This document shows, in pieces, positions 1 through 6,990 of a stretch of 8,885 bases of DNA. The DNA comes from an uncultured bacterium. GTDB lineage: Bacteria > Bacteroidota > Bacteroidia > Bacteroidales > CAIWKO01. Where the stretch lies: positions 1 through 8,885 of the forward strand of contig CAIWVT010000267.1 in NCBI GenBank assembly GCA_903916135.1. Direction: 5' to 3'. Numbering within the stretch: the first letter of the stretch is position 1; each line of letters starts with the position of its first letter. The notes under the pieces were generated by a model, which did no database searches, was not told the origin of the DNA, and saw nothing but the letters and a program-made list of their open reading frames with translations. Made by a program: the position numbers and the translations under genes.

Positions 1-742
1 ATTTATTTTTTATATTTTTAGTATCAAATGACAAATCGTCTTCAGCTTCCTTCATTACTTTGTAACACAGATATTGTTTTCTAATTACATCGCTGCGATC
101 TGCAATTTGAAGTTGAATAGTTCTAATGCTTTGATTAATTTCTATACCTGAATCTACACTATCTTCAATATTTCGAGCAATATAAGTTGCCTTGGCGTAT
201 GCATCCCATTTTAATAATCCAGTAATATGTCTTACTCCAAGGTAGGGGGCTACATCTTTTCTATCAAAATAAATAATGGCAGGGATTTCTAATAAGTCAT
301 TTTCAGTTTTAGGATCTTTTGTCTTTGGAAATGATTCCTCTCTAATATTTAACTGTTGTCTTAACAAATTCGTTGTTAGAATTTTTGCAGTGGCTATCCG
401 CCTATTACCTTCAACAACAGTAAATTCAATTTTCCCTTCTTTAATAAGGGTTTTGAGTTGATTTTGAATAATTTCCACATCGGCATTCGTATCAATAACA
501 ATATCATCAGGAATTTTTGTTGGTACAACAATAATAGGCTCTTCATCAAAATATCCATTTTCAGCCATAGACATAGCTAACTCTTCTAAATCAAATTCTT
601 CATAGAGCGTTTTAATTAAGTCAAACTGAGTTACATTATCCCTTTGTTTTGCTAAACGTGGGTTCTCGGAATCAAGGTTTATTATTGATAGACTTATGTC
701 AATAAGTGGTCTCTTTTTTTTTCCAATATCTACGGATTCCAT
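1..742 (-). CDS. ParB/Srx-fold N-terminal domain protein (C-terminus cut by window edge)
   Basis: Reading the minus strand from the ATG at 742 gives 247 uninterrupted codons to the window edge, so the 3' end is missing. An in-frame TAA lies just upstream of this ATG, which supports the start. Seen: a ParB-like first box (INLDSENPRL, residues 21-30), a segment like 'L..SM.ENGYFDEEPIIV' (56-72), then VVEGNRRIATAKIL (109-122), matching the GxRRxxA box that binds CTP in ParB and defines the ParB/sulfiredoxin fold. A helical region after GVRHITGLLKWDAYAKA (169-185), including QLQIADRSDVIRKQYL (210-225), resembles the ParB central helix-turn-helix. Known for the family: DNA partitioning, nucleases, and regulators found on mobile or defence loci. 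No ParA is visible, and this is probably not the chromosomal segregation ParB. The DNA is AT-rich compared with the next operon. The fold is fairly certain; the function is unknown. Confidence 0.72.
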   Translation of the reverse strand, partial: MESVDIGKKKRPLIDISLSIINLDSENPRLAKQRDNVTQFDLIKTLYEEFDLEELAMSMAENGYFDEEPIIVVPTKIPDDIVIDTNADVEIIQNQLKTLIKEGKIEFTVVEGNRRIATAKILTTNLLRQQLNIREESFPKTKDPKTENDLLEIPAIIYFDRKDVAPYLGVRHITGLLKWDAYAKATYIARNIEDSVDSGIEINQSIRTIQLQIADRSDVIRKQYLCYKVMKEAEDDLSFDTKNIKNK

Positions 743-764
743 TTTCTTAAAATTAATAATTTGG

Positions 765-772
765 CAAATTTA
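765..772 (-). promoter_or_regulatory. Possible Bacteroidota -7 promoter element for the ParB-like gene
   Basis: The minus strand reads TAAATTTG here, an exact match to TAnnTTTG. It lies 22 bases upstream of the ATG at 742. I see no TTTG at the usual -33 spacing (the nearest is about 26 bases further up), so this is only a half-site match in AT-rich DNA, where such matches are common. Confidence 0.3.
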
Positions 773-790
773 GTACTTTTTTTTTATCTA

Positions 791-817
791 TGAATAATCA
801 AATAAAATTATTATTCA
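791..817. repeat. Inverted repeat upstream of the ParB-like gene
   Basis: TGAATAAT at 791-798 is the perfect complement of ATTATTCA at 810-817, with an 11-base spacer. It sits about 50-75 bases upstream of the ParB-like start and downstream of the polyamine operon. No T-run follows either arm closely, so it does not look like a standard terminator. It could be an operator or a chance palindrome in AT-rich sequence. Nothing else is recognisable in the 743-922 gap. Confidence 0.3.
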
Positions 818-922
818 ATTCAAAACATTTGCCAATGCTATTTTTATACCACCTTTATTAAGAATGAGTATTTTGACTTGTAATTTATCATATAAAACAA
901 ATAATTAGTTTATCGTATCCAA

Positions 923-1948
923 TTACTTCATAAAGAGTTTTGTCCATTCAAAGTTGGTGCGTTGTTGCCAATCGCCTTTGTGGTAGAGATAGCTGGCGAT
1001 GAGGGGCACGACGGTGGTGGCTTCGGCATAGACCATCTGCTCGTAGATGGTTTCGACTTTGCCCCAAGAGGAGGCTTCTTTGAGTGTGGAGCTGGAGCAA
1101 GCGCCATCGCGCACGTCGGCAACGGTGATTTGGATGGCATATTGATGCATGGGAACGTTTTTGCCGAGGACTTCGGCGCAGACGACGGTGTCTTGGGTGA
1201 AATTTTTGGGTACACCGCCGCCCACCATAAACAAACCACTGGTTTTGGCAGCCATTTTGATTTTGGTTAGCTCGAGAAAATCCTTGACGGAATCGATGCT
1301 GACGTGGCTTTCGGGGTTTTCCCATTGATGTTTGGCTAAGCCGAAACCGGCACTGGAGTCGCTGAAGGCAGGGCAAAAGATGGGCACGTTGTTTTCGTAG
1401 CAGACCTGCACCAAGGAATCTTTTTTGACGGCATGGGTGGAGAGATATTTGCCCATTTCCCAAATAAATTCGCGGGAGGAATAGGGACGATGTTGAAGGG
1501 AGTTGGTGATTTGGTAGATGGTTGCGTCGCAGGCTTGGAGTTGTTCTTCATCAATAAAAGTGTCGTAGATGCGGTCTATATACAAATCGCGGAGCATGTT
1601 GTCGTCAATAAACGGGGTGCCTTTGTAATGTTTGAAGCCGAGGGCTTCGAAGAAATCCATGTCAACGATGGATGCGCCCGTGGCAACCACGACGTCAATC
1701 ATTTTGGATTTTACCATATCAACATAGACCTGCATGCAACCGCCTGCGCTGGTGCTTCCGGCTAAGGTGAGCATGATGGTGCAGTCTTTGTTGAGAATCA
1801 TACGGTCGTAGATGTCGGCAGCGATGGCGGTGTCGCGCGAGGTGAATGACATGTCGCGCATGGCGTTGATGATGGGCGTGGTGTTGATTGCCTTGATATC
1901 AAAATGTTTGATGGTTTCTTTTAAGAGGTCTTCTTTTTTTGGTGTCAT
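923..1948 (-). CDS. Deoxyhypusine synthase-like protein
   Basis: 341 residues, close to the usual DHS-family length, cytosolic. The family uses NAD to transfer an aminobutyl group from spermidine through a lysine imine. Seen, aligned to human DHS from memory: the NAD-fold segment LTLAGSTSAGG (60-70), VPIFCPAFSDSSAGF (188-202), GGGVPKNF (243-250), the catalytic motif EASSWGKV with Lys297 matching human Lys329, and YAEATTVVPLI (307-317) matching the human YADASLVFPLL. Glu291, Trp295, Asp281 and Asp197 match human Glu323, Trp327, Asp313 and Asp238. However, Asn249, Cys284 and Phe202 stand where human DHS has His288, Asp316 and Asp243, all spermidine contacts. Bacteria lack eIF5A, so the product is probably a small polyamine; homospermidine is one possibility. 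It starts five bases after speB ends, so it is the second gene of that operon. Family call strong, exact reaction uncertain. Confidence 0.9.
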   Translation of the reverse strand: MTPKKEDLLKETIKHFDIKAINTTPIINAMRDMSFTSRDTAIAADIYDRMILNKDCTIMLTLAGSTSAGGCMQVYVDMVKSKMIDVVVATGASIVDMDFFEALGFKHYKGTPFIDDNMLRDLYIDRIYDTFIDEEQLQACDATIYQITNSLQHRPYSSREFIWEMGKYLSTHAVKKDSLVQVCYENNVPIFCPAFSDSSAGFGLAKHQWENPESHVSIDSVKDFLELTKIKMAAKTSGLFMVGGGVPKNFTQDTVVCAEVLGKNVPMHQYAIQITVADVRDGACSSSTLKEASSWGKVETIYEQMVYAEATTVVPLIASYLYHKGDWQQRTNFEWTKLFMK

Positions 1949-1953
1949 GATTT

Positions 1954-2808
1954 TTATTTTTTAGTGTATTTATAACTCAGGATTTTGTAGATAAGCTTCG
2001 CAGCGAGGAAATTGGGTGCTTTGTTGATGGTGTTGGGGCAAAGTTCGACGACATCGAAGCCGACGATGTTGGTTTTTGCATTCACGAGACGAATCATGTC
2101 GAGGACTTCGTGCCAAAGGAGACCGCCGGGTTCGGGGGTGCCTGTGGAAGGCATGATGGATGGGTCGAAGACATCCAAATCAATGGTGATATAGACGTTT
2201 TCGGACAATAAACTTACGGCTTTGTTCATCCAATCGGTATCGCGGTGGCGGTTTTCGGCGTAGAATATCCTGTCGGGATGTATGTATTTTTTTTCGTCAA
2301 CATCCATGCTGCGAATGCCCACTTGGACAATGGGACACATCTCGACGGCGCGCGACATGGCACAAGCATGATTGAAACGGCTGCCTTCGTATTCGGGACG
2401 CATGTCGGAATGGGCATCGAACTGCAAGACGGTGAGGTTGGGGTAGGTTTCGGCATAGGCTTGAATGGCACCGACGCTTATGGAATGTTCGCCACCCAAC
2501 GTGACGAGGAATTTTTTCGCGGTTACATATTGTAAGGAAGCGGCATAAACGGCTTCGGTCATCTTCTCGGGGCTTTGGGCTTCGGAAACGGCAGGTGCGG
2601 TGAAGATTCCTTTTTTATAGACTTCGCTGTTGGTTTCGATGTCGTATAATTCCATGTTGGCAGAAGCTTCTAAGATGGCGTCGGGACCTTTGTCGGCACC
2701 TTTAATCCAAGTGCTGGTGCCATCGTAAGGCACGGGCAAAATCACGACCTTGGCTTTCTCTAAGTTGTCATATTTGGGGGGGATGCCCCCGAAATTTGTT
2801 GTTGGCAT
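1954..2808 (-). CDS. speB: Agmatinase (agmatine ureohydrolase)
   Basis: 284 residues, a normal length for the ureohydrolase family. It hydrolyses agmatine to putrescine and urea using two Mn ions, in the cytosol. All six metal ligands are visible: His108 in GGEHSIS, Asp131, His133 and Asp135 in FDAHSD, and Asp210 and Asp212 in TIDLDVFDP. PEPGGL (225-230) and DVVELCP (252-258) are also typical, with Glu255 in the substrate-binding position. The agmatinase call over arginase or formimidoglutamase rests on overall pattern and on the polyamine neighbour. It is the first gene of a two-gene minus-strand operon with the DHS-like gene. The arginine decarboxylase (speA) that would supply agmatine is not next to it: the gene upstream is a divergent comB. 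The operon has roughly 50% GC by eye, higher than both flanks. Confidence 0.92.
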   Translation of the reverse strand: MPTTNFGGIPPKYDNLEKAKVVILPVPYDGTSTWIKGADKGPDAILEASANMELYDIETNSEVYKKGIFTAPAVSEAQSPEKMTEAVYAASLQYVTAKKFLVTLGGEHSISVGAIQAYAETYPNLTVLQFDAHSDMRPEYEGSRFNHACAMSRAVEMCPIVQVGIRSMDVDEKKYIHPDRIFYAENRHRDTDWMNKAVSLLSENVYITIDLDVFDPSIMPSTGTPEPGGLLWHEVLDMIRLVNAKTNIVGFDVVELCPNTINKAPNFLAAKLIYKILSYKYTKK

Positions 2809-2880
2809 TTATTGTTTTCTTGTTTGAATGAAAAATGTGTGTTTTATACCTTTTATTATATATGAGAATAAAAAACATTG

Positions 2881-2914
2881 CAAAATTACTACTTTAGTGG
2901 AAATTTTCGGCAAA
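2881..2914 (-). promoter_or_regulatory. Probable promoter of the speB / DHS-like operon
   Basis: On the minus strand TTTG (2914-2911) is followed after 22 bases by TAATTTTG (2888-2881), fitting the Bacteroidota -33 TTTG / -7 TAnnTTTG pattern. Transcription would begin near 2875, leaving a leader of about 65 bases before the ATG at 2808. It shares the intergenic region with the divergent comB promoter. Confidence 0.45.
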
Positions 2915-2921
2915 TAATCTT

Positions 2922-2929
2922 TATATTTG
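2922..2929 (+). promoter_or_regulatory. Possible -7 element for the comB / S1-P1-like operon
   Basis: TATATTTG matches TAnnTTTG exactly and lies about 50 bases upstream of the comB start, giving a leader of about 40 bases. No good TTTG -33 box is visible at the expected distance. It lies eight bases from the opposing -33 box for speB, so the two promoters would be back to back. Confidence 0.4.
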
Positions 2930-2978
2930 CTTTTTTTATTTAAAATGACTGATAAGCCAAACTGATAAACTCACCGCT

Positions 2979-3710
2979 ATGACAACAAAAAAACACATCG
3001 AAGTATGCTTCACTCCTGCCCTACTCGATCTTTATGAAATTTCAACTAAAAATGTGGTATTGATAGATATACTGCGTGCTACGTCGGCTATCTGTACGGC
3101 TTTTTCGTGGGGTGTGAAGGAGATAATTCCTGTGGGTTCGGTTGAAGAAGCGCGACAATGTAAACAAAATGGGATGGTTGTGGCAGGCGAAAGAGATGGT
3201 GTAGTGTTAGACTTTGCTGACTTTGGTAATTCTCCGTTCAATTTCATGAATGATAAAGTTCGGAATGCGAGTATAGCTTATTGCACTACGAATGGCACTA
3301 AAGCCATACAAAAAGCGTCGCATGCTTATCGGCTACTGATAGGTTCGTATTTAAACTTTTCCGCTGTGAAGGATTTTTTGCTGAATGATACGCATGATGT
3401 CTTGCTGTTTTGTTCGGGATGGAAGAACAGATTTAATCTTGAAGATACTGTGTTTGCAGGTGCCTTGATTGAACAATTATTGTTGGATGAAAATTTTACT
3501 ACGATTTGTGATTCAACGATGGCTGCCCAAGATTTGTGGAATACGGCAAAACCCAATTTGTTGGAATATATACAAAAATGTGCACATCGTCATCGTTTGC
3601 GGAGATTGGGCTTGGACGACGTGATTGAGTATTGTCATACGTTTGATAAGACAGATATTATTCCGATTTTAAATAAGGACAAAATAATTCCATTCGGTGA
3701 AATGTGCTAA
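2979..3710 (+). CDS. comB: 2-phosphosulfolactate phosphatase (ComB family)
   Basis: 243 residues, the usual length for ComB. The founding enzyme is Mg-dependent and dephosphorylates 2-phosphosulfolactate to sulfolactate in coenzyme M synthesis. Family motifs seen in order: VVLIDILRATSA (26-37), GERDGVVLDFADFGNSP (70-86), YCTTNGTKAI (101-110) and LFCSGWKNRFNLEDTVFAGAL (from 143). Non-methanogens carry ComB widely, where its substrate is less certain; it could serve sulfolactate or other sulfonate metabolism, or a different phosphate ester. No other coenzyme M or sulfonate gene is visible here. Its last codons overlap the next gene's start by 14 bases, indicating co-expression. The family call is strong; the substrate in this organism is inferred from homology only. 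Confidence 0.88.
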   Translation: MTTKKHIEVCFTPALLDLYEISTKNVVLIDILRATSAICTAFSWGVKEIIPVGSVEEARQCKQNGMVVAGERDGVVLDFADFGNSPFNFMNDKVRNASIAYCTTNGTKAIQKASHAYRLLIGSYLNFSAVKDFLLNDTHDVLLFCSGWKNRFNLEDTVFAGALIEQLLLDENFTTICDSTMAAQDLWNTAKPNLLEYIQKCAHRHRLRRLGLDDVIEYCHTFDKTDIIPILNKDKIIPFGEMC

Positions 3711-4683
3711 GAGCTATATTATTTTTATTCTTGTTGCGATAGTTCAACTATCGGCAAGCCAACGAGCCTATCCGTTTGGGTTTTATGGTCACAAAACGAT
3801 AAACCGTATGGCAGTTTTTGCTTTGCCAGCGGAGATGTTTAGCTTTTATAAGAAACACATTGAATATATTACGGAACATGCTGTTGACCCTGACAAACGT
3901 TCGTGGGGAGTGGAAGGCGAAGACAAAAAACATTACATAGATTTGGAATACTTTGGTGAGCATCCGTTTGATAGTATTCCACTCTATTGGAAGGATGCTG
4001 TTAAGAAATATACGGAAGACAGTTTGCAGAAATATGGAATAAACCCATGGTGGATAAACAAAATGGTTTTCGCACTCATGCAAGCTTTTAAGGATGAAGA
4101 TTTGGATAGAATTCTTTCTACGTCAGCTAATATAGGTCATTACATTGCTGATGCTTGTACTCCTTTACATTCAACACAATATTATGATGGGAAATCGGCA
4201 GCACAAAAAGGCATACATGCGTTATGGGAAACACGCATACCAGAAGTAGAAGCAAAGGATTATAATTTCATGGTTGGGCGCGCTGAATATATTGATAAAG
4301 TTCCGGATTATGTTTGGCAAATTACAAGAGAAAGTCATGACGCAATAGCTATCATTTTTAGTATTTACGACAGCCTAAATATTAGTTTCGCTGAGGATAA
4401 AAAATATGTGTATGAAGAAAAAGGAGTTGTGATGAAGAAACAGTTCTCTAAAGAATATGTAATTGCATTTGAAAAATGTTCGCAAGACATGGTGGAGAAA
4501 CGTATGCAACGGGCAGTCCGTGCGGTTTCATGCTTGTGGTTTACGGCATGGGTGAATGCAGGTCAACCCGATTTGAGTCGTTTGGATAATAAAGAAATAA
4601 GTAAGGAATTAAAAAGAGAACAAGAAGAAACGGAAAGGATGTGGAAAACCGGAGTTCCGAAAGGCAGGGTGAATTCTGAATAG
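3697..4683 (+). CDS. Exported zinc-dependent phospholipase C / S1-P1 nuclease-fold protein
   Basis: 328 residues. Residues 1 to about 24 form a signal peptide (basic start, hydrophobic IIFILVAIVQL core), so the protein is exported. The S1/P1-PLC fold binds three zinc ions through His and Asp residues. Candidate ligands: His32 in FGFYGHKTINR, His61 and Asp64, His79 and Asp82 in KKHYIDLE, His148, Asp152 and His158 in IGHYIADACTPLHST, and His174 with Glu178 in GIHALWE. S1/P1 and PLC enzymes have a Trp as first mature residue; the matching position here appears to be Phe27. The C-terminal 30 residues are charged and probably helical. The start overlaps comB by 14 bases in a different frame, suggesting translational coupling. 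Activity could be nuclease, 3'-nucleotidase or phospholipase; the sequence does not separate these. Confidence 0.82.
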   Translation: MKCAKSYIIFILVAIVQLSASQRAYPFGFYGHKTINRMAVFALPAEMFSFYKKHIEYITEHAVDPDKRSWGVEGEDKKHYIDLEYFGEHPFDSIPLYWKDAVKKYTEDSLQKYGINPWWINKMVFALMQAFKDEDLDRILSTSANIGHYIADACTPLHSTQYYDGKSAAQKGIHALWETRIPEVEAKDYNFMVGRAEYIDKVPDYVWQITRESHDAIAIIFSIYDSLNISFAEDKKYVYEEKGVVMKKQFSKEYVIAFEKCSQDMVEKRMQRAVRAVSCLWFTAWVNAGQPDLSRLDNKEISKELKREQEETERMWKTGVPKGRVNSE

Positions 4684-4698
4684 CTAATATTCGTTAAT

Positions 4699-4754
4699 CG
4701 AGATATACATATCCTTAAAAATATTCATTGCTTTGCTTGTCGAGCTATACCTAT
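4699..4754 (+). repeat. Degenerate 14-base direct repeat pair
   Basis: CGAGATATACATAT (4699-4712) and CGAGCTATACCTAT (4741-4754) agree at 12 of 14 positions and are spaced 42 bases apart, about four helical turns. They lie just downstream of the S1/P1-like stop codon and far from the next start. They may be a regulator site or chance similarity. Confidence 0.2.
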
Positions 4755-4939
4755 ATCAAAAAATAAATTATGCATTTACTCTATGTGCTACACATTTGGC
4801 ATAGTTTTTGAATAAACATTCTTTCTTTTGCAATTATCTTTTTATGAAATAATGATTTCTATTGAATCTTAAAAAATGTTAATCCTGTTAAATATTGATT
4901 TTTTTTTTAAAATAATAGCTATAATATAAAATAATAATG

Positions 4940-4947
4940 TACATTTG
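4940..4947 (+). promoter_or_regulatory. Possible -7 element for the first Asp-box secreted gene
   Basis: TACATTTG matches TAnnTTTG exactly, 52 bases upstream of the ATG at 5000, implying a leader of about 45 bases. No TTTG is seen at -33; that stretch is A/T-rich. Confidence 0.4.
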
Positions 4948-4999
4948 CAGATAAATTAAAACACAACCTAATATTAATAATTAACTAAAAAAAACACGT

Positions 5000-6895
5000 A
5001 TGAAAAAAGTTCTATTTTTAGCAGTTGCTATGATGTTTGGAATCAGTTCGTTTGCGCAATTAAAACCAGCACAATTATCTGACCAACACCAAAATATAAA
5101 AGCAACAAGAGTAAAAGGTGCAGTTCAGGAAACGATGAACTTTAGCACTCAAAGCAACCCAAGTGTAGCGCCACACGCTTCAAAATCCATTAACGAACAA
5201 GTTATTGGTCAAACCCGCTACGATTTACAAACCAACGGATCTGTACAGAACAGAATTTATCTGTATCCCGATGGAACTATTGGAGCATCGTTTACTTATG
5301 GTTCCTTAGAAACTGCCTTCGCAGAAAGAGGAACCGCTTACAACTATTTTGATGGAACTGCTTGGGGTGCAAATCCAACAGCTCGTATCGAACCCGCACG
5401 TTGTGGTTGGCCTTCTTATGCTCCATTAGGTGCAGGAGAAATTGTTGTTTCACACAATGGCAGCACAGGTTTATTAGTATCAAAACGCGCAGTTAAAGGA
5501 ACTGGAAGCTGGACAACCACTACATTAATTGGTCCTGCTTGTTCAAACGGAACAACTGCTCTTTTATGGCCTCGTATGATTACATCCGGTAACACAATTC
5601 ATATTATTGCTGCTACCGATCAGGCTGTATCTCCTGCTATATGGAAATACCAAGGTCTTGCATTAGCATGTGTGTATATCCGTTCATTGGATGGCGGAGC
5701 CACTTGGGATGCACCACGTATTCTTCCAGGTATGGATTCAGCTTCTATAGTTAGCAATCTTACTTTAGGTTTTTCAGGTGACGGTTATTCATGGGCTAAA
5801 GCAAAAGGCGATACCATTGCTTTTGTTGTTGGAGAAAGTTGGATGAATACTTTTGTAATGAAATCTTATGACAAAGGTACAACTTGGACAAAAATCCCAG
5901 TATATAATTTACCTCCTATCACTGCCTTCCCAACCCCAAGAGTTCCTGGCACCGATGGTTGTTATGCAATTGCATTAGATAATACGGGAAAAGCACATGT
6001 TTGTATGGGTCGTATGGTGAATTCAAAATCTTCAGGATTAATTGACTCTATTGGATATTCTTCTTATTATCCTTATACAGATGGTTTAGTATATTGGAAT
6101 GAAAGCATGCCCGTTCTTGATTCAACTCAAATGGGAGATTTAACAACTTTAGATGCAAATGGTCAATTACCAGGATATATGGTGGATTATGATGCAAGTG
6201 GTGTTATTGAATTTCCAACGGTTGCTTCAGGAACATGGCCCTTTGGCAATTATTATGCTTCTCTTTCAACTATGCCAGCTATGACATTTGATGCTGCCAA
6301 CAATCTTTTTCTTTCTTATTCATCATGTCGTGAAGATAAAATTGATGCTACAGGATTAAAATTATACAGACACCTTTATATCATTAAAAAAGATAACGGA
6401 TCATCAACATGGTCAACTGCCACAGATTTAACAGGAAATGTATTTCATGATTATGACGAATGTGTTTTTGGTTCTATGTCATATACCACAAATAACAATA
6501 TTCACATAGTGTATCAAGCTGATGAAACTCCAGGTTTAGCCGTTAGAGGCGATGCTACTGCTTATGGTGATAATTTCATTTACTATGTAAATATTCCAAA
6601 ATCAGAAATTGGACTTTCAGGAGTAAAAGAAAATCAAAATCCAGTAAATATGAACATTTATCCTAACCCAAGTTCAGATTATACGTATATTGATTTAGAT
6701 TTGACAAAAGCTTCTAACGTTAATGTTACCGTTACCAACTTGGTTGGTCAACAAGTGATGTACAAAGCTTTAGGTCAACTCAGCAGTGGAAGTCACAACT
6801 TAGCTTTCGCAGTGAGCACATTGAAATCAGGTATTTATTTCTTTACTGTTGAAGCAGGAGCTAATAAAGTTACCAAAAAGATTGTTATTGAATAA
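5000..6895 (+). CDS. Secreted Asp-box protein with T9SS type A sorting domain (copy 1)
   Basis: 631 residues. A signal peptide (residues 1-19, cleaved in SSFA|Q) sends it to the periplasm, and a C-terminal domain from about NIYPNPSSD (552-560) to KKIVIE (626-631) is a classic T9SS type A sorting domain for outer-membrane export and surface attachment or release. The middle (about 80-535) looks beta-rich. It contains two Asp-boxes, SLDGGATW (229-236) and SYDKGTTW (289-296), the turn motif of sialidase/BNR-like beta-propellers. No sialidase FRIP motif or arginine triad is evident, so no enzyme activity is claimed. Blocks strongly shared with copy 2 include ALLWPRMITSGNT (187-199), YSSCREDKIDATG (440-452) and HDYDEC (483-488). 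The gene is monocistronic, ending in a strong terminator. It may be an adhesin, a glycan-binding protein or a degenerate propeller enzyme. Confidence 0.85.
   Translation: MKKVLFLAVAMMFGISSFAQLKPAQLSDQHQNIKATRVKGAVQETMNFSTQSNPSVAPHASKSINEQVIGQTRYDLQTNGSVQNRIYLYPDGTIGASFTYGSLETAFAERGTAYNYFDGTAWGANPTARIEPARCGWPSYAPLGAGEIVVSHNGSTGLLVSKRAVKGTGSWTTTTLIGPACSNGTTALLWPRMITSGNTIHIIAATDQAVSPAIWKYQGLALACVYIRSLDGGATWDAPRILPGMDSASIVSNLTLGFSGDGYSWAKAKGDTIAFVVGESWMNTFVMKSYDKGTTWTKIPVYNLPPITAFPTPRVPGTDGCYAIALDNTGKAHVCMGRMVNSKSSGLIDSIGYSSYYPYTDGLVYWNESMPVLDSTQMGDLTTLDANGQLPGYMVDYDASGVIEFPTVASGTWPFGNYYASLSTMPAMTFDAANNLFLSYSSCREDKIDATGLKLYRHLYIIKKDNGSSTWSTATDLTGNVFHDYDECVFGSMSYTTNNNIHIVYQADETPGLAVRGDATAYGDNFIYYVNIPKSEIGLSGVKENQNPVNMNIYPNPSSDYTYIDLDLTKASNVNVTVTNLVGQQVMYKALGQLSSGSHNLAFAVSTLKSGIYFFTVEAGANKVTKKIVIE
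6668..6809 (+). repeat. Near-identical sorting-domain segment, copy A
   Basis: These 142 bases match 8744-8885 with a single difference (C at 6730, T at 8806, synonymous). The segment begins within the PNP motif of the T9SS sorting domain. Immediately upstream the paralogs diverge. The match may continue beyond the right edge of the window. Confidence 0.95.
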
Positions 6896-6909
6896 TTGAA
6901 ACTTATTTG

Positions 6910-6949
6910 AAAAAAAAAAGCCCGATATTTGTTTATCGGGCTTTTTTTT
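6910..6949 (+). terminator. Strong intrinsic terminator after copy 1
   Basis: GCCCGATA (6920-6927) and TATCGGGC (6934-6941) form a perfect 8-base stem with a 6-base loop, followed by eight T (6942-6949) and preceded by ten A, which lengthen the stem. It starts 15 bases after the stop codon of copy 1. The A-run on the left makes it potentially bidirectional, though nothing on the minus strand needs it here. Confidence 0.92.
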
Positions 6950-6990
6950 ATGTACCTTTGATGAATTATTTATTGAAAATCAAAAATACA

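Larger units (their letters stand above)
4684..4999 (+). other. AT-rich intergenic region, no gene seen
   Basis: This 316-base gap has no credible coding frame and no clear terminator hairpin for the upstream operon. It contains a pair of degenerate direct repeats (4699-4712 and 4741-4754), T- and A-runs, and near its right end a -7-like element serving the next gene. The last 25 bases before the ATG closely resemble those before the second paralog (7063-7087), including a shared TTAACyAAA core followed by A-runs. Confidence 0.6.

Noticed and set aside
276..461. 61-codon open frame on the plus strand
   Set aside because: It lies antisense within the ParB-like coding region, whose frame has clear family motifs; the short frame has no recognisable features.
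743..922. Possible terminator for the polyamine operon
   Set aside because: The only inverted repeat there (791-817) is AT-only apart from one pair, is over 100 bases from the stop codon, and is not followed by a T-run on the minus strand.
928..1765. Several open frames of 70-170 codons on both strands over the DHS-like gene
   Set aside because: They are out-of-frame shadows of a GC-richer gene; their translations are low-complexity and lack family motifs, while the DHS-like frame is full length with a catalytic motif.
923..1948. Annotation as a true deoxyhypusine synthase acting on eIF5A
   Set aside because: Bacteria have no eIF5A, and several substrate-contacting residues of the eukaryotic enzyme are replaced.
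2012..2535. Open frames on both strands over speB
   Set aside because: They overlap the metal-ligand regions of a complete agmatinase and show no domain of their own.
3748..4083. 111-codon minus-strand frame
   Set aside because: It is antisense to the zinc-ligand half of the S1/P1-like gene and has no start context or motifs of its own.
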